Below are positions 16,140-23,636 of a stretch of 64,000 nt of DNA, piece after piece. The notes below the pieces were generated by a model. That model had not been told where the DNA came from and ran no database searches. It saw nothing but the letters and a program-made list of their open reading frames with translations. The position numbers and the translations under genes are program-made. The DNA comes from Parvimonas micra. GTDB taxonomy: Bacteria > Bacillota > Clostridia > Tissierellales > Peptoniphilaceae. Every line of letters starts with the position of its first letter. Position 1 is the stretch's first letter. The stretch is taken from assembly GCF_021300775.1 (NCBI RefSeq), contig NZ_JAJTJP010000002.1:352269-416268 (forward strand). Reading direction: 5' to 3'.

Positions 16140-16589
16140 ATGTGTAATAAAGTTAAAGAATATTGGAAAAAATTTTGTGAGGAAAAGAATATTCCAGAAG
16201 ATACAAAATACGAAGCATGGAGTTTTGGAAATACTAAAGAAATGGCAAATGAATTAGCAGATTTAGTCAACAAGGGAATTAAAACTGCAACAACTGGAGC
16301 TTATGAATTATACGAAGAAGATGAGGAAATTCCAAAAGTGGGTGAATACAATATTATTTTAGATGGTTCAGGAGAACCTATATGTATTACAATCACAAGA
16401 GATGTATATATTATAAATTATAATTTAATCTCATCTGATCACGCTTTTCGTGAAGGAGAAGGTGATAGAAGTTATGAGTATTGGAAAAAAGTTCATGATG
16501 AATTTTTTATTGAAGAATATAGAAAATCTAACAAAGAGTTTAATGAAGAAGCTCCAATGGTATGTGAAGTATTTGAAAAAGTTAATTAA
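16140..16589 (+). CDS. ASCH domain-containing protein
   Basis: 149 residues from ATG 16140, chosen because TTGAGG (16125-16130) is its ribosome binding site. An N-terminal helical part (KVKEYWKKFCEEKNIPED) leads into the ASCH beta-barrel: WSFGNTKEMANELADLVNKGIKTATTGAYELY, then PKVGEYNIILDGSGEPICITIT, and the C-terminal FREGEGDRSYEYWKKVHDEFF. ASCH proteins have a PUA-like fold and are thought to bind RNA; some members are nucleosidases or amidohydrolases of modified nucleosides. The actual substrate cannot be inferred. It is probably co-transcribed with the second selenoprotein gene, 32 nt upstream. Confidence 0.85.
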   Translation: MCNKVKEYWKKFCEEKNIPEDTKYEAWSFGNTKEMANELADLVNKGIKTATTGAYELYEEDEEIPKVGEYNIILDGSGEPICITITRDVYIINYNLISSDHAFREGEGDRSYEYWKKVHDEFFIEEYRKSNKEFNEEAPMVCEVFEKVN

Positions 16590-16711
16590 AGTTAAAATTA
16601 AAAAATATAAAATTTTTCATAACAAATATATTTTTTCTGAAATATATAATAAAAACAATTTTAATTCAATACTAAATTAATGTAATTTTAATTATATGAT
16701 AAATTTTCTAC

Positions 16712-16740
16712 TTGCAAAAAAATGTAAAATATGGTAATAT
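16712..16740 (+). promoter_or_regulatory. Promoter of glmS
   Basis: TTGCAA (16712-16717), 17-nt spacer, TAATAT (16735-16740). The predicted start near 16747 leaves only about 37 nt of leader. Confidence 0.65.
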
Positions 16741-16783
16741 AAGCGTATGAGTAGCAATAGAATTATTATTAGGAGGAAATTTT

Positions 16784-18610
16784 ATGTGCGGAATTGTTGG
16801 ATATATAGGTAGTTCAAATGCTATTGATATTATTTTAAAGGGACTTGAAACTCTAGAATATAGAGGATATGATTCTTCAGGAATTGCATTCTTAGAGAAT
16901 GATAAAATTGATGTTGTAAAGACACTTGGAAGAATTAGTAATTTAAGAGAAAAATTAGAAAATGAATATAAAAATAAAACTTCAAATATAGGTGTAGGAC
17001 ATACAAGATGGGCAACTCATGGTGTTCCATCTGATGAAAACTCTCATCCTCATTTGAGTATGAATTCAAAGTTTGCAGTAGTTCATAATGGAATAATAGA
17101 AAATTATTTACATTTAAAGGAAGAATTATTGAACAAGAATTTTGTATTTAAGTCTGAAACTGACACAGAAGTAATTCCACAATTATTGGAAGATTTAGAT
17201 GATGGTGATTTTTTAAGTACTGTTTTTAAAATGAGAGCAAAAGTTAAAGGAAGTTATGCTTTTGGTATTTTAAGACAAGATACTAATGAACTTATTGGAA
17301 CTAGAAAAGAAAGTCCTTTAATTGTTGGTATTGGAAAAGATGGATTCTATATTGCATCTGATGTAATTGCAGTTTTAGAATACACAAGAGAAGTTATTTA
17401 TCTAGAAAATGGTGATTTAATTCATTTTAAAGATGGAAAATATACTATTTACGATGTAAATAACAATTTAGTAAATAGAGAAATTACACATATTGATTGG
17501 TCTGTTGAAGCAGCTACTAAAGACGGATATGATCATTTTATGTTAAAAGAAATATATGAACAACCAAAAGTTATAGAAACAACTTTCCTAAGAAGATTAA
17601 ATGAAAAAGATGAATTAATTTTAGATGGAATGGAAAGTTTATTAGAAGGAAATTTAAGTAAATTTAATAAATGTTATATTGTTGCTTGTGGAACAGCTTA
17701 TCATTCAGGACTTGTAAGTAAAGAAATTTTAGAAAAAGCTTTAAGATTTCCTGTAATAGTTGATGTTGCTTCTGAATTTAGATATTCAGAAAGAATGATA
17801 GATGATAAAACTTTAGTTATTATCATTAGTCAATCTGGAGAAACAGCAGATACTTTAGCCGCTCTTAGAGAAGCAAAAACAAAAGGTGCAACAATTTTAA
17901 GTGTTACTAATGTTGTAGGTTCTTCAATTGCTAGAGAATCTGACAATGTATTTTATACATGGGCAGGCCCAGAAATAGCGGTTGCAAGTACAAAAGGTTA
18001 TACAACACAAGTTACAGCGCTTTATATGATTGCTTTAAAATTTGGCGAAATTTTAGGAACAATCTGTTCAGATGAAATTAAGAAGATTATAGCTGGTTTT
18101 AAAGAATTACCAAGTAAGATAGAACTTTTATTGAAAGACACAGAAGTTTATAAGAGAATTGCGTTAGAATTAAAGGATAAGACTACTTGTTTCTATTTAG
18201 GAAGAGGTCTTGACTATTATACTGCTATGGAAAGTGCATTGAAATTAAAAGAAATTTCATATATCTATACTGAAAGCTTTGCAGCTGGAGAATTAAAGCA
18301 TGGAACAATTGCTTTAATTGAAGACGGAACACCAGTTTTTGTAATTGCTACTCAAGAAAGATTATATGAAAAAATTATTTCAAATGTAAAAGAAGTAAAA
18401 GCCAGAGGAGCAAGAGTTTATGAAATAACTCAATTAGATAATAATCTTGACGTTTCCGATGAAAGAATATTAATTCCTGGTACTATAGAAATTTTAATGC
18501 CTATAATTTCGGTTGTTGCAAGTCAACTTATCGCTTATTACGCATCATTGTCAAAGGGTAATGATGTTGATAAGCCAAGAAATTTAGCAAAATCCGTTAC
18601 GGTTGAATAG
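16784..18610 (+). CDS. glmS: Glutamine--fructose-6-phosphate aminotransferase (isomerizing)
   Basis: 608 residues, full length. It makes glucosamine-6-phosphate for peptidoglycan. MCGIVGYIG provides the N-terminal nucleophile Cys of the class II amidotransferase domain, with HTRWATHG and HNGIIENY as further active-site motifs. Two SIS domains follow (ACGTAYHSGLVSKE, ISQSGETADTL). The C-terminus DKPRNLAKSVTVE is the standard ending that contributes the last active-site residues. ATG follows AGGAGG. The short leader has no room for the glmS ribozyme found upstream of this gene in many Firmicutes. Confidence 0.96.
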   Translation: MCGIVGYIGSSNAIDIILKGLETLEYRGYDSSGIAFLENDKIDVVKTLGRISNLREKLENEYKNKTSNIGVGHTRWATHGVPSDENSHPHLSMNSKFAVVHNGIIENYLHLKEELLNKNFVFKSETDTEVIPQLLEDLDDGDFLSTVFKMRAKVKGSYAFGILRQDTNELIGTRKESPLIVGIGKDGFYIASDVIAVLEYTREVIYLENGDLIHFKDGKYTIYDVNNNLVNREITHIDWSVEAATKDGYDHFMLKEIYEQPKVIETTFLRRLNEKDELILDGMESLLEGNLSKFNKCYIVACGTAYHSGLVSKEILEKALRFPVIVDVASEFRYSERMIDDKTLVIIISQSGETADTLAALREAKTKGATILSVTNVVGSSIARESDNVFYTWAGPEIAVASTKGYTTQVTALYMIALKFGEILGTICSDEIKKIIAGFKELPSKIELLLKDTEVYKRIALELKDKTTCFYLGRGLDYYTAMESALKLKEISYIYTESFAAGELKHGTIALIEDGTPVFVIATQERLYEKIISNVKEVKARGARVYEITQLDNNLDVSDERILIPGTIEILMPIISVVASQLIAYYASLSKGNDVDKPRNLAKSVTVE

Positions 18611-18614
18611 AATT

Positions 18615-18641
18615 AAAAGGGACTAGGTTAGTCCCTTTTTT
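18615..18641 (+). terminator. Terminator of glmS
   Basis: 11-bp stem AAAAGGGACTA / TAGTCCCTTTT, 3-nt loop, T run; 4 nt after the stop. Confidence 0.92.
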
Positions 18642-18665
18642 AGATTATAAAATTAGGAGAATAAT

Positions 18666-19472
18666 ATGTATAAATTAATAGCGCTTGATATGGATGGGAC
18701 TACTTTTAACGAGGAACATGAAATATCAAACGAGGTTAAAGATAGTCTCTTTTATGCTATTAGTAAAGGTGTTAAAATAGCATTTATTTCAGGTAGAGAG
18801 GAATTTACTGTTAAGGAGATTTTAAAAAAATTAGAGCTTGATACTTATTATGGAGCATTAAATGGAAGTCTTATTTCCACAACGTATAGTGAAGTTCCAA
18901 AATTTGTAAAAAGTTTAGAAAAAAAGTATATTTTTGATATTTTAGATATAGTTGAAAGCAATGGTTTTTCACCAATAGTGTTTTTAGAGGATCTTATATT
19001 TACAAAAGATTCTAATGATGAATATGTTGAAATTATTTCAAAATTTATTAGTCCTAAGATTCTTAGAGTGAAAGATATTAAAGAGTATATAAAAAATAAC
19101 AATTTAGAAGAAAAAGTTTTAAAAATTGGAATTTGTCATGAGTATGAAGTGTTAAGAGGATTAGAAGAAAAGTTTACTGATACAATAAAAAGTGAATATA
19201 CAATTTCTTTCTCACTTCCTTTTTTTGTAGAACTAATGGCAAAAGATACTGATAAAGGTTCATGTTTAAATGAAATATGCAGATTAAATAATATAGATTT
19301 ATCAGAAACTATCGCAATAGGTGATGGAGAGAATGATATACCAATGCTTAACATTTGTGGTCTTTCTGTTGCTATGGGAAATGCTATGGAAAATGTTAAG
19401 AAAAATGTTGACTATATAACAGATACTAACAAAAATGATGGAGTTGCAAAGGCTATAAGAAAATTTGTTTAG
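18666..19472 (+). CDS. HAD-superfamily (Cof-type) hydrolase
   Basis: 268 residues. LIALDMDGTTF gives the nucleophile Asp8 and general acid Asp10. FISGRE is motif II, and IGDGENDIPMLNICGLSVAMGNA is motif IV with the Mg2+-binding acids. The large inserted cap between motifs II and III is the Cof/IIB type that acts on sugar or nucleotide phosphates. No specific substrate can be named. It lies 9 nt before the ComGA-like gene, so the two may be co-transcribed; the functional link is not obvious. Confidence 0.88.
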   Translation: MYKLIALDMDGTTFNEEHEISNEVKDSLFYAISKGVKIAFISGREEFTVKEILKKLELDTYYGALNGSLISTTYSEVPKFVKSLEKKYIFDILDIVESNGFSPIVFLEDLIFTKDSNDEYVEIISKFISPKILRVKDIKEYIKNNNLEEKVLKIGICHEYEVLRGLEEKFTDTIKSEYTISFSLPFFVELMAKDTDKGSCLNEICRLNNIDLSETIAIGDGENDIPMLNICGLSVAMGNAMENVKKNVDYITDTNKNDGVAKAIRKFV

Positions 19473-19481
19473 AGGGAAGTT

Positions 19482-20684
19482 ATGAAAAAGTATTATGTTG
19501 AAAAAATAGAAAATGTTGAAATTTTCGTAAATGAAGTTATATTAAATGCTGTGAGTAACAATGCTTCAGATATACATTTTGAACCGAGGGAAGACAATTT
19601 TTATATAAGATATAGAATTGATGGAGAACTTATAGACATTTATAAGATTGAGAATACTAATGCTCCTATTATTATTTCTCGTATTAAAATTATATCAAAA
19701 ATGGATATTACAATTAAGAGAATGCCACAAGATGGGAGATTAGATTTTGATTTTAATGGAAATTTAGTAGATATTAGAGTTGCTTCTGTTCCTGTAATTT
19801 TAGGCGAAAAAATTGTAATGAGAATTTTAAATGCCGGAAATTTTAGAATAGACATTGATAATCTTGGACTTTATGAAGATGAAAGAAAATTGGTTGAAAA
19901 TATAATAAAAAGTCCAAATGGAGTATTAATTATAAGTGGACCAACAGGAAGCGGAAAATCATCTACATTATATTCATTTGTAAAAAAATTGCAAAATGAA
20001 AATATCAACATAATTACTTTAGAAGATCCAGTAGAAGTAAGAATTAGTGGAATTAATCAAATAAATATAAACTCAGCTTTGGGACTTGATTTTGCAACAG
20101 GACTTAGAGCTATGTTAAGACAAGACTTTGAAGTTGGTTTAGTTGGAGAAATGAGAGATAGAGAAACTGCAAATATCGCTTTAAGAGCAGGAATAACAGG
20201 ACATCTAATCTTTACAACTTTGCATACAGCAGATACAGTTTCTGCTATTATAAGACTCTTAAATTTAGGGATAGAAAATTATGTTATTTCTTCGGGAGTA
20301 ATAGCAATTTTATCTCAAAGACTTGTTAGAAGGCTTTGTCCTAAATGTAAGACAAAAAGAGAATTAACTATTTTCGAAAAGGAAATATATAAAAAGAATA
20401 ATCTTAATATACCTGAGTTTGTCTATGAAAAATGTGGTTGTGAACATTGTAACGGAGGATATATAGGTAGAACTTTAATTTTAGAATCTTTAATCTTAGA
20501 TGATGAAATAAAAGAGATAATAAATGAAAATTGCAACAGTGTAAGACTTTATGAATACTTTAGAAAAAATGGAAATGAAAGTTTATATAAAAATGGTCTT
20601 AGAAAAATTGCAGATGGAATAACAAGTTTTGAAGAGGTTAATAAGATTTTGTTTTCATTAGGAGAATTTGAAAATGAGCTTTAA
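19482..20684 (+). CDS. GspE/PilB/ComGA-family secretion ATPase
   Basis: 400 residues. It powers assembly of type IV-like pilus or competence pseudopilus fibres at the inner face of the membrane. NNASDIHFEPRE is the N-terminal family motif, GPTGSGKSST is Walker A, LEDPVE and MRDRETA are the Asp and Walker B boxes, and HTADTVSAIIRLL is the His box. A zinc-binding cysteine set (CPKCKTKRE ... CGCEHCNGGYIGR) is present as in ComGA/PilB. It lacks the long N1 domain of Gram-negative PilB, and the length fits ComGA. The next gene starts 11 nt before the stop, so the two are coupled. Confidence 0.9.
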   Translation: MKKYYVEKIENVEIFVNEVILNAVSNNASDIHFEPREDNFYIRYRIDGELIDIYKIENTNAPIIISRIKIISKMDITIKRMPQDGRLDFDFNGNLVDIRVASVPVILGEKIVMRILNAGNFRIDIDNLGLYEDERKLVENIIKSPNGVLIISGPTGSGKSSTLYSFVKKLQNENINIITLEDPVEVRISGINQININSALGLDFATGLRAMLRQDFEVGLVGEMRDRETANIALRAGITGHLIFTTLHTADTVSAIIRLLNLGIENYVISSGVIAILSQRLVRRLCPKCKTKRELTIFEKEIYKKNNLNIPEFVYEKCGCEHCNGGYIGRTLILESLILDDEIKEIINENCNSVRLYEYFRKNGNESLYKNGLRKIADGITSFEEVNKILFSLGEFENEL

Positions 20685-21762
20685 AGAAAAGTTTTTTAAT
20701 ATTTTAAATATGGAAATAGGAAATAAGCTTAATCTATTAGATTTAAGTATTTCTTTAAAAGAAGCAGGACTTTTATTAAAATCAAATATTAATACTGCAG
20801 AAACAATTAATTTGCTTTCAAAAACTTCTCCAAATAAGAATTTAAAGAAGATTTTTTCTGAAGTTTACGAAAATTTGTTGCAAGGAAATGATTTATATAA
20901 CTCATTTTTGAAAATTAATAAATTTGATAATTTATTTTTAGCTTTAATAAAATCAGGAGAAAGTTCAGAACGACTTGCAGAAGTGTTTTTATACCTTTCA
21001 TCTTATTACGAAAAAAAATATAAACTTAAACAAAAATTAATTAGTATATTAACATATCCTATTATTTTATTATCTGTTACAATTGTAGTTTTAATTTTTC
21101 TTTTAAACAATGTAATACCTGTATTTTTAGATATTTTTGAAGATAGTAATATTGAATTACCATTGATTACGAAGTGGTTAATTTCTAGTATGAATTTTAT
21201 AGAAAATAATTATCTTTATGTAATCTTAGGTGTTTTAATTATATATGTTTTTTTAAAAATAATTTTTAAAAAGTATAAAGTAAGAAGATTTTATGGAAAG
21301 TTACTTTTTAAAATTCCTTATATAAAAACACATTATCAAAATTATATAACTTCTATAATCGCAAAGAATTTTACTATTTTATTAAATGGAAATATCAGTA
21401 TAGTAGATAGTTTAGAGATAATAAAAAATTCTACTGGAAATGTATTTATACAAGAACATTTAGCAAATGCGATTACAGAAATAAAAGGTGGAAAATTAAT
21501 TTCAAAATCTTTGGAGAATAATATTATTTTTAATTCTGCTTTTATCAATATGATTGCAATAGGTGAGAGCAGTGAAAATTTAGTTGAAATACTAGAGAGT
21601 GCAACAGAATACTATGATTCCAAGATAAATTATTCTGTTGATAAGATATTACAATATCTGCAACCAGTAATAATTATAATTATAGCTGCATTCGTAGCTT
21701 TTATAGTATTTGCAATAGCAATTCCAATATTTGATTTATCAAATGGAATAAGTATAGAATAA
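20674..21762 (+). CDS. GspF/PilC/ComGB-family secretion membrane protein
   Basis: 362 residues from ATG 20674. This start is 9 nt from AGGAG at 20660-20664; the in-frame TTG at 20668 is too close to it. The two tandem T2SF domains are visible: EAGLLLKSNINTAETINLL with a following membrane segment, and AKNFTILLNGNISIVDSLEII in the second half, ending in a hydrophobic helix IIIIAAFVAFIVFAIAIPIF. It is the platform protein that works with the ATPase upstream. No prepilin or prepilin peptidase gene lies in the window. Two segments of this gene recur, joined together, at 22388-22597. Confidence 0.88.
   Translation: MSFKEKFFNILNMEIGNKLNLLDLSISLKEAGLLLKSNINTAETINLLSKTSPNKNLKKIFSEVYENLLQGNDLYNSFLKINKFDNLFLALIKSGESSERLAEVFLYLSSYYEKKYKLKQKLISILTYPIILLSVTIVVLIFLLNNVIPVFLDIFEDSNIELPLITKWLISSMNFIENNYLYVILGVLIIYVFLKIIFKKYKVRRFYGKLLFKIPYIKTHYQNYITSIIAKNFTILLNGNISIVDSLEIIKNSTGNVFIQEHLANAITEIKGGKLISKSLENNIIFNSAFINMIAIGESSENLVEILESATEYYDSKINYSVDKILQYLQPVIIIIIAAFVAFIVFAIAIPIFDLSNGISIE
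21327..21434 (+). repeat. Parent copy of duplicated block 1
   Basis: 108 bp inside the ComGB-like gene, repeated at 22388-22495 with one mismatch. Confidence 0.93.
21656..21753 (+). repeat. Parent copy of duplicated block 2
   Basis: About 98 bp at the 3' end of the ComGB-like gene, repeated at 22496-22593 with a handful of mismatches. The 221 bp between the blocks (21435-21655) are missing from the second copy. Confidence 0.9.
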
Positions 21763-21783
21763 TTGTTTTAATGGAGGTAATAT

Positions 21784-22311
21784 ATGAGAGCATTACTTGT
21801 AATTGATTTACAAAAAGGGATAATAAGTCAAAGAGATTGTGGTGATGAAATAGATAAAATTAGGTGGTTGATTGAGGATTTTAAATGTAAAAATATGCCA
21901 ATTATTTTTACAAAACATCTTGACGAAAGTGTTGAAAGCCCTTTATATAAAAATTGTGAAGGTGTTGAAATAATATATAATTTGGATACAAATGCAAAAT
22001 ATATAGTTGAGAAAAGTATGCCAGACTCATTTTTTAATACTAATCTTGAAAAAATTTTAAAAAATGAAGGCATCACGGAATTGGTTATTTGTGGCTTTAA
22101 TACTGAATATTGCTGTTTGTTTACGTCTATAGTTGCTGCTGATAAAAATTTTAAGGTCTATTTTATAGAAGATGCAACTGGAACGGTTTGTGATGAAAAT
22201 ACTTATGAAATGCCTGGATTGGATATTCAAGATTTTATAGGGTCAATACTAAACTGGTCAAACATGGTAAATGTTTTGTATTTAGATGAATATAAAGAAG
22301 AATTTATTTAA
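21784..22311 (+). CDS. Isochorismatase-family cysteine hydrolase
   Basis: 175 residues; ATG follows GGAGGTAAT. The catalytic triad of the family is readable: Asp8 in LLVIDLQKG, a lysine in VEKSMPDSFFNT (~residue 79), and the nucleophile Cys in CGFNTEYCCLFTS (~residue 110), preceded by the usual cis-peptide region. Family members hydrolyse nicotinamide, isochorismate, ureidoacrylate or similar amides. The substrate is not evident from sequence. The gene starts 21 nt after the ComGB-like stop and is bracketed on its right by a decayed copy of that gene's 3' part, so it may have arrived by insertion. Confidence 0.85.
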   Translation: MRALLVIDLQKGIISQRDCGDEIDKIRWLIEDFKCKNMPIIFTKHLDESVESPLYKNCEGVEIIYNLDTNAKYIVEKSMPDSFFNTNLEKILKNEGITELVICGFNTEYCCLFTSIVAADKNFKVYFIEDATGTVCDENTYEMPGLDIQDFIGSILNWSNMVNVLYLDEYKEEFI

Positions 22312-22352
22312 TCATAACCACCAGCTCATCTGGTGGTTATGATTTACTTTTT
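22310..22352 (+). terminator. Strong palindromic hairpin after the isochorismatase-family gene
   Basis: Perfect 15-bp stem AATCATAACCACCAG / CTGGTGGTTATGATT with loop CTCAT, overlapping the stop codon and followed by TACTTTTTC. Probable terminator, although the T tract is interrupted. Confidence 0.75.
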
Positions 22353-22387
22353 CAAGTGAATTTTGCTTAAGCAAAAAATAAGAAGAC

Positions 22388-22600
22388 AACACATTATCAA
22401 AATTATATAACTTCTATAATCGCAAAGAATTTTACTATTTTATTAAATGGAAATATCAGTATAGTAGATAGTTTAGAGATAATAAAAAACTCTACATCTA
22501 TAACCGGTAATAATTATAATTATAGCTTCATTTGTAGCTTTTATAGTATTTGCAATAGCAATTCCAATATTTGATTTATCAAACGGAATAAGTATTTAAT
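22388..22600 (+). pseudogene. Truncated, internally deleted copy of the ComGB-like gene
   Basis: Two fragments of the gene at 20674-21762 are fused. 22388-22495 matches 21327-21434 with one mismatch, and 22496 onward matches 21656 onward with about six mismatches. The intervening 221 bp are absent, which shifts the frame. No start codon or ribosome binding site remains. The C-terminal residues FVAFIVFAIAIPIFDLSNGISI are still encoded in frame with a stop. It is clearly non-functional. The high identity indicates a recent duplication or gene-conversion event. Confidence 0.9.
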
Positions 22601-22619
22601 AGTATATAGCAAAATAAAG

Positions 22620-22645
22620 AGTCCGTATTATACGGACTTCTTCTA
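22620..22645 (-). terminator. Terminator of the minus-strand lipoprotein gene
   Basis: 8-bp stem AGTCCGTA / TACGGACT around TTA, just beyond the minus-strand stop and followed on that strand by CTTTATTTT. Confidence 0.75.
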
Positions 22646-23338
22646 TTTTATATTTATATTCAATTCTAATCCAGGAACTGTTTTTTCTATTTCTTCAATG
22701 TAAAGGTCAGGTAATTTTAACCTAATATCTGTTACATCTTCAATATTTGATTTTTCAACAATAAATACTAAGTCTCTTTCTACTATTGCTCCACTTAAAA
22801 TTTTATAAGTATCAGTTTCATCGGAAAAATATTTATCAGCATTTAACTGTTCTTTTGTGTTTAATAGAGATATTGCTAGTGAAGAAGCGTATTCATAATC
22901 ATATTTGCTTAAATTTTCTATTTCTAGTGGTAATGAAATGAAAGTATATTCTGTATTTAATTTAAGTTTGTTATCACCATTAAATTCATTAATTTCTTTA
23001 AGTGTTTGTTCGTTTGTAATTTTAAATTTACCAGTAACAATTTTAAAACATCTTACAAATATATCTTCATTTTCAGACTCTATTGATATATTCTTTCTAT
23101 AATCTCTTCCTATAAAAATACCTGAATCTTCGAATTCCTTAAAATCTTTATCAGGTTCTTCGCTTTCAGCATCATCATCTTCATCTAATTCAGGTAATTC
23201 TTCTTTTTTAATTTCTTCTTGTTTATTTGTAGTTGTTTCAGTTGTCTTTTCAGTCTTAGATTTAAGATCCTCTTTTTTATCTGAACAACTTACTAATAAT
23301 AGACTTGCTATTAATAAGGCTAAAAATTTCTTTTTCAT
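22643..23338 (-). CDS. Secreted lipoprotein of unknown function
   Basis: 231 residues. An N-terminal lipoprotein signal MKKKFLALLIASLLLVSCS has the lipobox LVSC, so lipidation is expected at Cys18 or close to it. A low-complexity Lys/Glu/Thr linker (residues ~20-68) contains an acidic run DEDDDAESEEPD, then a folded domain of about 160 residues with mixed strands and no recognisable family. ATG follows AGGAG on the minus strand (23339-23348). It is divergent from the DUF1576 gene, with a Fur-box-like site in the shared region. The domain may be a DUF seen in other Peptoniphilaceae, but I cannot name it. Confidence 0.8.
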   Translation of the reverse strand: MKKKFLALLIASLLLVSCSDKKEDLKSKTEKTTETTTNKQEEIKKEELPELDEDDDAESEEPDKDFKEFEDSGIFIGRDYRKNISIESENEDIFVRCFKIVTGKFKITNEQTLKEINEFNGDNKLKLNTEYTFISLPLEIENLSKYDYEYASSLAISLLNTKEQLNADKYFSDETDTYKILSGAIVERDLVFIVEKSNIEDVTDIRLKLPDLYIEEIEKTVPGLELNINIK

Positions 23339-23396
23339 AAAAACTCCTATAGATACAAAATTAGTGTATTTAATATATTTAAATATATTAAATACT

Positions 23397-23424
23397 ATTA
23401 TAAACTATTATATAAATTTTTCAA
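23397..23424 (-). promoter_or_regulatory. Promoter of the minus-strand lipoprotein
   Basis: On the minus strand, TTGAAA (23424-23419), 16-nt spacer, TATAAT (23402-23397). Confidence 0.65.
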
Positions 23425-23471
23425 TAGTAGAGTAAAAATATAACATCTATTTTTGTATTTTAACTCTTATC

Positions 23472-23490
23472 TTTAATGATAATCATTCTT
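23472..23490. promoter_or_regulatory. Fur-box-like operator
   Basis: A 13-bp core AATGATAATCATT (23475-23487) is identical to the centre of the consensus Fur box GATAATGATAATCATTATC; 15 of 19 positions match overall. It lies between two divergent promoters, about 50 bp upstream of the lipoprotein -35 and 90 bp upstream of the DUF1576 -35. Confidence 0.65.
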
Positions 23491-23578
23491 TTTAATAATA
23501 AATATCGATAAGAAAAATATAATATTTTAGTTGATACTAAATTTAATAATCTTTTTTTCTATTTAAGTGCTTTAGTTC

Positions 23579-23607
23579 TTCACATTTCATACAATATATG
23601 ATACAAT
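23579..23607 (+). promoter_or_regulatory. Promoter of the DUF1576 gene
   Basis: TTCACA (23579-23584), 17-nt spacer, TACAAT (23602-23607); predicted start near 23614. An ATG at 23598 lies upstream of this point, which supports the downstream TTG start. Confidence 0.6.
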
Positions 23608-23636
23608 ATAATGGAGAAAGTTTTGGAGGAAATGAG

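Noticed and set aside
16590..16783. glmS ribozyme upstream of glmS
   Set aside because: The predicted transcription start leaves only about 37 nt of leader and no ribozyme core sequence is visible.
21784..22600. Insertion sequence or integron carrying the hydrolase gene
   Set aside because: No transposase, terminal inverted repeats or integrase was seen; only host-gene duplication blocks flank it on the right.
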